Notes: generated by a model from the letters alone, not told the origin. Positions 1 to 9,015 are shown, counted from the first letter of the stretch. The stretch is 9,015 bases of DNA from Desulfobacteraceae bacterium (GCA_030671225.1 DAOVAE010000032.1:1-9015); one strand, 5' to 3'. Made by a program: numbers and translations.

Positions 1-1952
<1,952 letters not shown>

Positions 1953-1956
<4 letters not shown>

Positions 1957-3737
1957 AATCCCAAGGGGCATTTTTAGTATCCGTCTTTTTGGTGACAATC
2001 ATTTTGGCATGCCTGATTTTTCCCGGTTCTGCATATAATGCTATTTTGTATAAAAACTATATCATCCGATATGACAGAGGCTGGGACATATTATGTGATC
2101 CTTATGTTGTGAAAAAAAACGACTGGATCTACAAACTCATCAGACAAAAAGGGGAAATTGCTCAAAAGGATTTTCCGGAATTCTTGAGGATATTTAAACG
2201 GATAAATCCGCATATACATAACGTAGACCGAGTACGTCCCGGCCAGCATATTATTATTCCTTTAAAAAAATTAAAACAGGGTTCCATGCCTGGACAATCT
2301 TCAGGTGTAGTTACAATTCCCTTTATGAACATTCCCAACATACCTGAGGCCCTAAAAAAGTATTCAGCAAAATATACCGTCCAGAAGGGAGATTGTATAT
2401 CGATTATTATTTCTACGAAATACGGTCCTTTCGGCACAGAATCATACAAACAGGGCATAAAACTATTTAGGCTGATCAACCCTGATATCAAAGATTTGAA
2501 TCGCATCTATTCCGGCCAAACTATCCTTATCCCAGATCCAAACATTTTAAACCAGCCGTTGTATCAATCCCTGTTTGGAAGTTCAGCCAATAATAAAAAT
2601 CAGGCAGACTCAAATAGTTCAATTATAGCTAATAAAAAAACATTGGAATCATCTGTTTCAGCTGATTGGGATAAGAAACCAAAGTCTCTTTTGTCGGAAG
2701 TTGCTCGGGTGCTGGATGCGAAACTTTATAATAAAGGTGTTTACTACTTTCCAAGAACGGACCGGAGGGATTTTGAACTAGACCTTTCCCTGTTTCCTTT
2801 CATAGAGCTCGAAGATAGAACCCGGATAATTTTTTCCATGACCGATAAAAAGCAGGAATCTGAGCTTGATTTTATCAAATCTTTCTGGAGGCATTTGTAT
2901 ATTGTTCGAATTGCACCCGGCTATTCTATGGAACAGGTCTTTGATGCTGTTTTTCAAAGCTTTGGGAAAGATGTTTCAAAAAACCATCTGTCATTTTTAG
3001 ATCATGGTGTCAAGGTTGAGGTCCGGGGGAAATGGATATATGATAAGTCTGCTGAAGCGGGAAATAGAGTGCGTCATCTTTGCATATCGTTTATTGATAA
3101 TCCGGGCGAGTTTACACCGGGATCAATTTTACGCTACCTGGACCAAAATAATATCATTTTAAAAGAAATTCTCAAAGATAAAAATACTGCCGGGCAGAAA
3201 TCTAATAATTTCCTTTATAATAAATCGGCTGAACATGTGGGTATCATCGCTTTTTCAGATCATAAAACCTTTGTAAATGATTTGATGACGGCCATGGGTT
3301 ACAAGTATGCACCAAATGTCAGCATTTCATTCCCGTATGCCGGAATTCAAATAAAGGCTGCTTCAAATCTAGTCACCAGAAGTGACGGGAACCCATTCCT
3401 TATAGACTTTGGAGATCTTTACGGCGATGCCGTTCATGCCATCGAAAAGACCGGCTTTAACATCATCCAGATAAAAGATAATGATAATTTTCATATCATA
3501 ATACAAAAGATTCTCGACGCCATGGATATTGGTTATACAAATGGTCCAACTTTTCTTGCAGCCAGAAGACCTGCCATCCATAATACCACTTTGACAATAC
3601 CCGGTTTTCTGGTTGCCGGTGCAGGGAAACCAAGAATACTTCTTTCATTTACCACCCTGCATAACGAGATAATCCAATTTTTAACAAATCAAGGTGTTAA
3701 GATCATTATGATCGAACCGTCGAAAAAAATCACATAA
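1953..3737 (+). CDS. Exported protein with two extended LysM domains and an unassigned repeat-containing C-terminal half
   Basis: Function is unknown, but it is probably a periplasmic peptidoglycan-binding protein. The 594-residue product starts with a hydrophobic segment (about 6-24) and a plausible signal peptidase I site after GSA at 27. C20 is a weak lipobox alternative (ILAC). Two LysM-like domains follow. The first spans about 51-104, from YVVKKND to PGQHIIIP. The second spans about 141-194, from YTVQKGD to SGQTILIP. Each is about 54 residues, some ten longer than a standard LysM, with the extra length before the INP motif. A polar linker occupies about 205-240. Residues 290-590 match no family I recognise and show a recurring pattern: a short hydrophobic strand ending in SF or DF, then a helix, then a second strand (near 375, 481 and 560). 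No catalytic motif is evident. The ATG overlaps the thrC stop by four bases, implying co-translation with serS-thrC. Confidence 0.85.
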
Positions 3738-3752
3738 TATTTGGGCCGGGCG

Positions 3753-3769
3753 TCCTGCCGTTGGCGGGA
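3753..3769 (+). repeat. Small GC-rich hairpin in the gap between the LysM and TPR genes
   Basis: TCCTGCC and GGCGGGA form a 7-bp stem, including one G-U pair, around a GTT loop. It lies 15 bases after the LysM stop. No T-run follows, so it is not a standard intrinsic terminator. It could be an mRNA-stabilising stem between operon genes or a remnant of a dispersed repeat. The rest of the 78-bp gap shows only the ribosome binding site. Confidence 0.45.
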
Positions 3770-3804
3770 GAAGAAAAGGGACATTTTGCAAAGCTCATCT
3801 TCAT

Positions 3805-3808
3805 AAGG
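3805..3808 (+). promoter_or_regulatory. Ribosome binding site for the TPR lipoprotein gene
   Basis: AAGG lies 7 bases before the ATG at 3816, a normal spacing that supports this start. Confidence 0.6.
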
Positions 3809-3815
3809 TAAAAAA

Positions 3816-4583
3816 ATGAAAACATATCGGCTTGCTTGGACAGTTTTTGTGTTTTTGATATTCGGTATTGTTTCGTGTGCGGCAAATATGGAAGTGCGAA
3901 AAAAACAGGCCGAAGCTTCAAGGAATCTTGGTGAAGCTTATTACAATCAGGGTAATTATACCGCAGCCTTAGGAGAATTTCTTAAAGCAGAGACTCTTTA
4001 TCCAGGCGATCCCTATCTTCAAAACGACCTCGGCCTCACTTACATGGCCATGAAAAAAATGGATCTTGCAGTTAAACACTTCAAAAAGGCCATTGAAATG
4101 AAACCCGATTACGCTCCTGCCATGAATAACCTGGGGACGGCTTATCTCAATAAAAAAGAATGGGATACTGCTATTATGTATTTCAAGAAAGTTGCCGGAA
4201 ATCTCCTATATGCTACTCCTCACTTTGCTCTTTCCAATCTGGGATGGGCCTACTACAACAAGAAAGAGTATGCACATGCTGAAAAGTACTATCTTAATGC
4301 CCTTGAGATTAAACCCAAGTTTGTCAATGCTCTGGTCGGTCTAGGCAAGACGTATATTGCTATGGACAGGAGTTTGGAGGCAGTGGCAACACTTGAAAAA
4401 GCAGTTAAAGAATATCCGCGTTTTGGGCAATTATATTTCGATCTGGCCCAGGCCTATACCTTATCGGGTGACTATAAAAAGGCTTATAAATTTTATAAAA
4501 AAGCCGTTGAGTTTGCTCCTGACAGCGCCTTTGCCCGGAAAGCGGAACAAGAGGTTCAAAAAATGAGAAATTTTCGGGAATGA
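3816..4583 (+). CDS. Six-TPR lipoprotein, probable type IV pilus secretin pilotin (PilF/PilW/Tgl-like)
   Basis: This is probably an outer-membrane lipoprotein that helps the PilQ secretin assemble. The 255-residue product has a type II signal peptide: K3 and R5, a hydrophobic stretch at 7-19, and lipobox IVSC with C21 as the only cysteine. The rest is six tetratricopeptide repeats at about 34-67, 68-101, 102-135, 138-171, 172-204 and 205-238. They show typical positions such as NLGEAYYNQGNY, NNLGTAYLNKKEW and DLAQAYTLSGDY. PilF of Pseudomonas and Tgl of Myxococcus are also lipoproteins of about 250 residues built from six TPRs, so size and layout fit. The gene ends 6 bp from the end of pilQ on the other strand, which adds weight. 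It is 78 bp after the LysM gene and may share its transcript. TPR lipoproteins are common, so a different scaffold role is possible. Confidence 0.8.
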   Translation: MKTYRLAWTVFVFLIFGIVSCAANMEVRKKQAEASRNLGEAYYNQGNYTAALGEFLKAETLYPGDPYLQNDLGLTYMAMKKMDLAVKHFKKAIEMKPDYAPAMNNLGTAYLNKKEWDTAIMYFKKVAGNLLYATPHFALSNLGWAYYNKKEYAHAEKYYLNALEIKPKFVNALVGLGKTYIAMDRSLEAVATLEKAVKEYPRFGQLYFDLAQAYTLSGDYKKAYKFYKKAVEFAPDSAFARKAEQEVQKMRNFRE

Positions 4584-4589
4584 AAAATC

Positions 4590-7037
4590 TTACAGATCAT
4601 CCTGTATGATGCGTTGTTCAAGCTGAACAATCCTGGGGGTAATAAATATCAACAACTCTTCCATGTCATCTGATTTGGATTTCGATTTAAAGAGCCAGCC
4701 AAGAACCGGTATTTTCATCAGTCCGGGGATCCCACTCTCACCTGTATCTTTTCTTGTTTTCCTGATGCCGCCGATTATCACCGTATCACCGTCATTTACC
4801 AAAAGTTCGGTATTAGCTTCCTTGGTGGTAAATGATACCTGATTATTAATGATAGCACCGATTTCATTATTTTTTACTGTAATATTCATTGAAATGCGAT
4901 TATCAGGGGTCACATGCGGTGTAACTACAAGCTCAAGGGCGATGTCTTGAAACGCTGTTATTGTATTTCCATCAGCATCCAGTTTATTATACGGGTAGGC
5001 TAAACCCTGCTTGATCATCGCTGTTTTATTGTCGAGTGTTAAAATTTTAGGTGTAGAGATTATCTTAACCTGTCCTTCACTTTCAGCCGCCTCTATGGTG
5101 GCGTTCAACACCATTGGAGTGCCGGTCAGCTTGGCGAAATTAAAACCCAAACTTCCAAGAGAAGACGTAGGTGGATTTGTTGCTTCAAAAGGAATAACTG
5201 TAGTAGTGTCGCTTCCGAATGGACCTACAAATCCTGACAGAGAAACTCCAAGATCTCTTGAAAAGCTGCTGGAGGCTTCCACGATCCTGGCTTCAATGAG
5301 AACCTGTGGTGTTACCCTGTCGAGTTTCTGAGCTATTTGCCTGGCTCGTTTAATCGCGCGCGCCACATCCGACATGACAATCATATTGTTGGTTGTATCA
5401 ACGGTTACTTTGCCACGTGGCGAACTGATAATATGTTGGGCGACTTCCCCGGCATCTACATAACTGATACGCATAAATGCAGTAATGAGTTCTTCCTGAT
5501 TCTCGGCCTCCCGCTTTGCTAACAGCTTTTCTTTTCTTGCATCTTCTTCCTTTGCGAGAGTGTTAAGCGTAGCAATCCGTATTATACCTTCTTCATATTT
5601 TAAGCCAAGCTGATTCATCTTCAAAACCAGAGATAGAACCTGGTCCCATGGCACAGGTTTTTCAAGAGTCAGCGTAACTTCGCCTGTTACATCCTTGTCG
5701 ATGGCAAAGTTTTCCCCGCTTACCTCCCGAATAATGCGAAATACGTTTTTAACATTGGTTCTATAAAAATCGACCGCGATTTTTTCCCCAACATATTTCT
5801 TTTTAGTCTCCGTCCGGTAAAAATCGAGAGATTGCCTGATACCGGTGTATGTATCAACGGTTTTTTGGCGGTCAATATCATAGGCAGCACCTAAAGCGGC
5901 TTCTTCTGCTACCGACTTAGCCGGTTTAGCATTATCAGTTGTTTTGTGTTTTGCTTGAGGAGTTAAAATCTGAGACGTTACATCACCAGTCCTTTCAGCC
6001 TGTTGTACTTCTGTTGGACCAACCGTCTTAGTCATAACCTTTTGCCAGGCAGGAAGTTTGGCTTTATCAAGGGGCTTGGGTGGTATTGAAGAAGCTTCGA
6101 AATGGAGCAGTAAAAGGTCATCCGTCTGTTCAACAAAATAGGGTACTGATTCTCGCAGTTCAATTGTAACAACGGAGGTGTCTTTCATGGCAGGTGTCTG
6201 GACAGGTGTTATACGATCAACAGCGCTTTGAAAACGTGTGGTAATCAATGGACGCTGGCGATATTCCGGAAGCCTTGTATTATAAAGACTGAGTAGAAGC
6301 TTTTTATTATTTATCTTTTTCAGGTCATGCCTGACTGGTATTGTGGTCCCGATAATAATCGTCGATTCGCCTCCTTCTTCACTTGAAAAATCTATCCGAT
6401 TAATCCAGGCAGGTTGGTCTTTTTTAACCTGAAGTTCAGCAATTTCTTTTTCTTCAGCCGCAGTTTTCAAACGTAATCCACCCTGCTCGGACGATGCCGG
6501 TTGTTTTGTTACATTTTTTGATTTATCGTCCGATTTTTCTTTTTTCTCTAATTTTATATCGGCAAAAACTGAGTTTTTAGATTTCTTTTTGAATGATATT
6601 CTAAGGCCCGTATCTTCTCTGATTACTTCATAAGAAGAGTCTTTCTTTAATAAGATTTCGATTCGGGATGTATGTCCTTTGGCCGTCAATTCAGAAGCTT
6701 TAATTGAACTCACGATGCCACTATCCGGTGCGTAGGCTGTATTGATATTGTCTAAAGAAGTCTCAGGAAAATAAAGGAGAACGCCCGGAGGGAAGGGCTG
6801 TTTGACCGAAGTATAGGTAAGCAACCGATTCCCTCTAACCCATATTACAGCCGATTCAGAGTCCTCGGTGAAGCTTATGTCGGTTATAAGCTTAGGCTCA
6901 ACAGATTGGGCGGCATCTTTTTTTGTCTCTTTAACTGCCATGGTGTTTGAAGCACATCCTGCAAAAATTGTCACCAACATTCCCAAAAAGAAAGTTGTAG
7001 CTCCAATCCTTGACAATTTCTTGACTTTACCATTCAT
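4590..7037 (-). CDS. pilQ: Type IV pilus secretin PilQ with lipoprotein-type N terminus
   Basis: PilQ forms the outer-membrane pore through which the pilus passes. The 815-residue protein starts with a hydrophobic signal (about 11-26) ending in FAGC, with C28 the only cysteine. Two AMIN-like beta domains, which bind peptidoglycan in this family, lie at about 48-150 and 208-315. A charged linker of low complexity lies between them, and another (about 316-395) follows. The N0/STN domain is at about 418-491, with VDFYRTNVKNVFRIIREVSG. One N1 domain follows at about 516-575 (AFMRISYVDAGEVAQ, VTVDTTNNMIVMSD). The secretin core is at 576-805, with QVLIEARIVEAS, the LTLDNKTA strand, DGDTVIIGGI and the family signature IPVLGWLF at 776-783. 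The start has a good GGAG site and lies 1 bp after the pilP stop. It is the last gene of the pilMNOPQ operon. Confidence 0.97.
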   Translation of the reverse strand: MNGKVKKLSRIGATTFFLGMLVTIFAGCASNTMAVKETKKDAAQSVEPKLITDISFTEDSESAVIWVRGNRLLTYTSVKQPFPPGVLLYFPETSLDNINTAYAPDSGIVSSIKASELTAKGHTSRIEILLKKDSSYEVIREDTGLRISFKKKSKNSVFADIKLEKKEKSDDKSKNVTKQPASSEQGGLRLKTAAEEKEIAELQVKKDQPAWINRIDFSSEEGGESTIIIGTTIPVRHDLKKINNKKLLLSLYNTRLPEYRQRPLITTRFQSAVDRITPVQTPAMKDTSVVTIELRESVPYFVEQTDDLLLLHFEASSIPPKPLDKAKLPAWQKVMTKTVGPTEVQQAERTGDVTSQILTPQAKHKTTDNAKPAKSVAEEAALGAAYDIDRQKTVDTYTGIRQSLDFYRTETKKKYVGEKIAVDFYRTNVKNVFRIIREVSGENFAIDKDVTGEVTLTLEKPVPWDQVLSLVLKMNQLGLKYEEGIIRIATLNTLAKEEDARKEKLLAKREAENQEELITAFMRISYVDAGEVAQHIISSPRGKVTVDTTNNMIVMSDVARAIKRARQIAQKLDRVTPQVLIEARIVEASSSFSRDLGVSLSGFVGPFGSDTTTVIPFEATNPPTSSLGSLGFNFAKLTGTPMVLNATIEAAESEGQVKIISTPKILTLDNKTAMIKQGLAYPYNKLDADGNTITAFQDIALELVVTPHVTPDNRISMNITVKNNEIGAIINNQVSFTTKEANTELLVNDGDTVIIGGIRKTRKDTGESGIPGLMKIPVLGWLFKSKSKSDDMEELLIFITPRIVQLEQRIIQDDL
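4596..4630. repeat. Two adjacent inverted repeats at the convergent gene junction
   Basis: ATCAT/ATGAT (5 bp, 5-base loop, 4596-4610) is followed after three bases by a perfect 7-bp inverted repeat, TTGTTCA/TGAACAA, with an AGC loop (4614-4630). Both lie in the last codons of pilQ and just past the stop of the TPR gene. In the pilQ direction a TTTTT run (4583-4587) lies 8 bases beyond the first repeat. In the other direction there is no T-run. They may help end transcription of the two converging units, but neither is a textbook terminator. Confidence 0.35.
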
Positions 7038-7038
7038 G

Positions 7039-7698
7039 TTATTCTTCTCCAGGAGGTTTCAATTTAATTTCTATTTTACGGATAGAAGCTTTTCCGTAAA
7101 TATCTTCAACCTCTTCTTCGACAATTATCCGGTCCGGCAATACTTTTGCTACCTTGCCTGAGTGGGTTCCGATATATGTACCTTTCTTTATTACATATCC
7201 TTTCCCCGAACCCTCTTCCACAAGGGCCTTGTTTCCGCTCGCAGCCCGTATTATTCCTACAAGCTTCAGCTGGCCTAATTCGAGTTTTTCAAGGGGTGTA
7301 AGTATCTTAAGCCTTACTGCTTTTTTATGCTTAACAGGTAAGACTACAGGTTTTTCTTTAATCAGTGGTGCAAATGGATCAAGTTTTCCTTCGGAGTCGT
7401 AAAAGTCTGTTATTATTGGTGTTTTAATTTTTCCAGCTGTCATGGATACTGAAGCAACCAGTTTCCGGTCTGACACACTATCCTCGGCTTTTGAAATATC
7501 ATATGCAACTTCCGGTTTAGGCTTAGCGGTCTCTTGTTTTAAGTCAGTTTTTGATGTATCCTTTTTAGCTATGATAATTTTTTTTGTAACCCCCCTGACC
7601 TTTGGAGGCGGTTCAGCTTTTTTATCACAACCCGCCATAAGAAAAAAGAAACAGATAAAACAGATGACACTGCGTATTATGATAATGAGTTTATCCAT
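7039..7698 (-). CDS. pilP: Type IV pilus alignment lipoprotein PilP
   Basis: PilP is a periplasmic lipoprotein that links the inner-membrane PilN-PilO pair to the N-terminal domains of PilQ. The product is 219 residues. A type II signal peptide ends in LMAGC, with C24 the lipidated cysteine. A long, charged, probably disordered stretch covers 25-100. The conserved YDSEGKLDPFAPL element is at about 100-111. The PilP beta-sandwich follows at about 133-214 (TPLEKLELGQLKLVGII, KALVEEGSGKGYVIKKGTYIG, RIIVEE). The ATG is the first possible start, since an in-frame TAG lies two codons upstream. No convincing Shine-Dalgarno precedes it in the AT-rich 29-bp gap after pilO, so it may be translated less strongly or by coupling. 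The stop is 1 bp from the pilQ start. Confidence 0.95.
   Translation of the reverse strand: MDKLIIIIRSVICFICFFFLMAGCDKKAEPPPKVRGVTKKIIIAKKDTSKTDLKQETAKPKPEVAYDISKAEDSVSDRKLVASVSMTAGKIKTPIITDFYDSEGKLDPFAPLIKEKPVVLPVKHKKAVRLKILTPLEKLELGQLKLVGIIRAASGNKALVEEGSGKGYVIKKGTYIGTHSGKVAKVLPDRIIVEEEVEDIYGKASIRKIEIKLKPPGEE
7047..7050 (-). promoter_or_regulatory. Ribosome binding site for pilQ
   Basis: GGAG (minus strand) lies 9 bases before the pilQ ATG and inside the last codons of pilP. It fixes the start that gives the lipoprotein-type signal sequence. Confidence 0.65.
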
Positions 7699-7727
7699 GA
7701 TCTATGGTTATTTTTTAATTTCTCTGC

Positions 7728-8342
7728 TCATGAAGGCTTTTTGGGTTGAGTTTCCACAAACCTATAAGTTACAGCCGTACAGGATGTTTGTAGTTTATTG
7801 GTCCCCTTTGTTTTGGTCATCTTAATATCGTCTATATTAACAATCCTATGTAACCTTGCAACCCTGTCAAAGAAAAGGGCGGTTTTATGATAGTTGCCCG
7901 TAACTATTATTGATACAGGAATTTCGGCATAAAATTCTTTAGTACGTTCACCTTTTGGCTCAAATAACAAAAATTCCAGGCCGGCATCATGACCTGATCG
8001 TGAAATGCTCGACAGCAAAGAAGGTATTTCTTTTTGTTCGGGAAGTTTTTTCACGGCGATTTTGAATTCCATTTGTGCCTTTTTCAGTTTGTCCTGAAAA
8101 TGTTTAAGTTGTCTTGCCTTTGCCTTTGCCCTGACAATCTTTGTTTCCAGCAATTCGTGTTCCTGTTTTAACTCGTCAATTTTCTTGATTTTAGGCTGAT
8201 ACAAAAAATAGAAAAAGGGCCCGATAATCATCACGAAAATTACCAAACATATTAAAATCCTGTAAAGTCTGGGAAGCTTCCCGATTTTATCGATTTTTTC
8301 GAGGAGCCACTCTGTTAATTTAGAGATATCTATCTTTTCCAT
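7728..8342 (-). CDS. pilO: Type IV pilus inner-membrane protein PilO
   Basis: PilO pairs with PilN in the inner membrane and, with PilP, forms the periplasmic bridge between the pilus motor and PilQ. The 204-residue product has a short cytoplasmic N terminus and one membrane segment at about 29-48 (ILICLVIFVMIIGPFFYFL). A charged coiled coil follows at about 51-100. The C-terminal ferredoxin-like domain spans about 104-198, with LPEQKEIPSLLSSISRSG, the LEFLLFEP strand and the IPVSIIVTGNYHKTALFFDR block diagnostic of PilO. The ATG shares one base with the pilN stop (TAATG), consistent with translational coupling, and an AGGG site lies 9 bases upstream. Confidence 0.95.
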   Translation of the reverse strand: MEKIDISKLTEWLLEKIDKIGKLPRLYRILICLVIFVMIIGPFFYFLYQPKIKKIDELKQEHELLETKIVRAKAKARQLKHFQDKLKKAQMEFKIAVKKLPEQKEIPSLLSSISRSGHDAGLEFLLFEPKGERTKEFYAEIPVSIIVTGNYHKTALFFDRVARLHRIVNIDDIKMTKTKGTNKLQTSCTAVTYRFVETQPKKPS

Positions 8343-8989
8343 TATTTTTTACCCTGTATGGAGGAGCTTTCCTTTGTATTTTTCGATTTTTCCAAAGCAA
8401 CTCTATTACAGGTAATTTCAAAGCTTTTCAGATTTAATTTATTTATCTTTTTTTGTTTGATAGTCTTTAAATTTACATTCTTATATAGTTTTGAAACTTC
8501 AAGACGGGTCATAAAATCGGCTACAGTTTTGTTATCCAGGGCAATCCCCTTAATGTCAATATGGTCTCCTTTTGCTTGAAAGGTGGTGAACCATAGTCGC
8601 TTAACAGGCTTGCCATCCTTGTTTGGTGATAAATCTGATTCAGAAATTGACGTCTTTTGGGCCACCATTGTTGTCATATTGTCCAGCATGAGCACTGCAG
8701 CTTTGCGACCGGTTTCAAGGCTTTTAATAACATCTATCTTTTTCTCCAGCTTGTTTAACTCTTTTTTTATTCTATCTGCCTCCCTTGCTTGCTTTTCAAA
8801 TTTGGCCAACATTGTTTTTGAGTTTTTTATCTTTGTATCTAAAACATCGAGCCTCTTCTGCAAGCTCATGTTATAAAAGAACAATGCGGCAAAAACAAGG
8901 ATACAAGATAAGAGAAAGAGGCTGATCTGCCTGCGAATATTCTCTTTTTTACGTGCTGCTCGATAAGGTAGCAGATTAATTCGTATCAC
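8342..8989 (-). CDS. pilN: Type IV pilus inner-membrane protein PilN
   Basis: PilN anchors the pilus alignment complex. Its N-terminal cytoplasmic tail binds PilM and its periplasmic part pairs with PilO. The product is 215 residues. It begins with MIRINLLPYR, the conserved PilM-binding motif. One membrane segment lies at about 22-40 and a coiled coil at about 42-94. The periplasmic ferredoxin-like domain follows at about 95-200 (LLDNMTT-like helix, IDIKGIALDNKTVADFMTRLE, FEITC). The start is GTG, chosen because the conserved motif begins exactly there. The GTG overlaps the pilM stop in a GTGA, and only a weak GGTGA at 3-base spacing precedes it, so coupling to pilM is likely. Confidence 0.95.
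   Translation of the reverse strand: MIRINLLPYRAARKKENIRRQISLFLLSCILVFAALFFYNMSLQKRLDVLDTKIKNSKTMLAKFEKQAREADRIKKELNKLEKKIDVIKSLETGRKAAVLMLDNMTTMVAQKTSISESDLSPNKDGKPVKRLWFTTFQAKGDHIDIKGIALDNKTVADFMTRLEVSKLYKNVNLKTIKQKKINKLNLKSFEITCNRVALEKSKNTKESSSIQGKK
8352..8355 (-). promoter_or_regulatory. Ribosome binding site for pilO
   Basis: AGGG (minus strand) lies 9 bases before the pilO ATG and inside the end of pilN, supporting re-initiation at the TAATG junction. Confidence 0.5.
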
Positions 8990-9015
8990 TTGTCACCAAT
9001 TTTTCTTATTGCAAG
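8986..9015 (-). CDS. pilM: Last nine codons of pilM (rest outside window)
   Basis: The minus strand at the window edge reads LAIRKIGDK and then TGA, in a frame that overlaps the pilN GTG by four bases (GTGA). PilM proteins, the actin-like cytoplasmic partners of PilN, commonly end in a stretch like GLALRKIGDK. The position immediately upstream of pilN is where pilM is expected. Only nine residues are visible, so the call rests on this ending, the frame and gene order. Confidence 0.75.
   Translation of the reverse strand, partial: LAIRKIGDK

Noticed and set aside
3700..3745. Possible promoter with CATAAT as -10 (3733-3738) for the TPR gene
   Set aside because: No acceptable -35 element lies at 16-18 bp spacing, and an AT-rich match to one hexamer is expected by chance.
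3730..3921. A 63-residue minus-strand reading frame across the LysM/TPR gap
   Set aside because: It overlaps the TPR gene start antisense, has no ribosome binding site and encodes nothing recognisable. It is best seen as a shadow frame.
4583..4610. Intrinsic terminator for pilQ (5-bp stem followed by TTTTT)
   Set aside because: The stem is short and AT-rich and the T-run begins 8 bases after it. It was recorded only as an inverted repeat.
5011..5331. A 106-residue plus-strand reading frame opposite the PilQ secretin core
   Set aside because: It is antisense to the most conserved part of pilQ, with no ribosome binding site or recognisable domain.
7442..7825. A 127-residue plus-strand reading frame opposite pilP/pilO
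   Set aside because: It is fully antisense to two well-supported pilus genes, has no family features, and has a hydrophobic composition that arises from reading their reverse complement.

Overview
The window looks like a chromosomal stretch from a Gram-negative bacterium. It carries an outer-membrane secretin, three lipoprotein-type signal peptides and a complete inner-membrane type IVa pilus alignment set. Gene style and the mix of serS, thrC, a LysM protein and pilMNOPQ suggest a deltaproteobacterial lineage (Desulfobacterota, perhaps Desulfobacterales). That placement is an inference from protein character only. Base composition is moderately AT-rich and looks even across the window, with no mobile element, CRISPR, tRNA or rRNA visible.

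Plus-strand half (1-4583). The window opens inside serS (seryl-tRNA synthetase, C-terminal third). serS overlaps thrC (threonine synthase) by four bases (GTGA), and thrC overlaps a gene for an exported two-LysM protein by four bases (ATGA). After a 78-bp gap with a small GC-rich hairpin comes a 255-residue lipoprotein that is almost entirely six TPR repeats. It matches the PilF/PilW/Tgl pilotin family in size and layout. These four genes probably form one transcription unit.

Minus-strand half (9015-4590). This is a type IVa pilus operon read right to left: the last nine codons of pilM, then pilN, pilO, pilP and pilQ, tightly packed (4-bp overlap, 1-bp overlap, 29-bp gap, 1-bp gap). PilM/N/O/P form the cytoplasm-to-periplasm alignment complex that connects to the PilQ secretin pore. 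PilQ ends tail-to-tail with the TPR lipoprotein gene, only 6 bp apart, which supports that gene's role as the lipoprotein that helps PilQ assemble.

Most of the window is ordinary core biology. The parts worth a second look are the unassigned C-terminal half of the LysM protein, which appears to contain a three-fold internal repeat; the lipobox and sole cysteine at the N terminus of PilQ; the PilF-like gene placed opposite pilQ; and the adjoining inverted repeats at the convergent gene junction. I did not find a clearly new multi-gene system.
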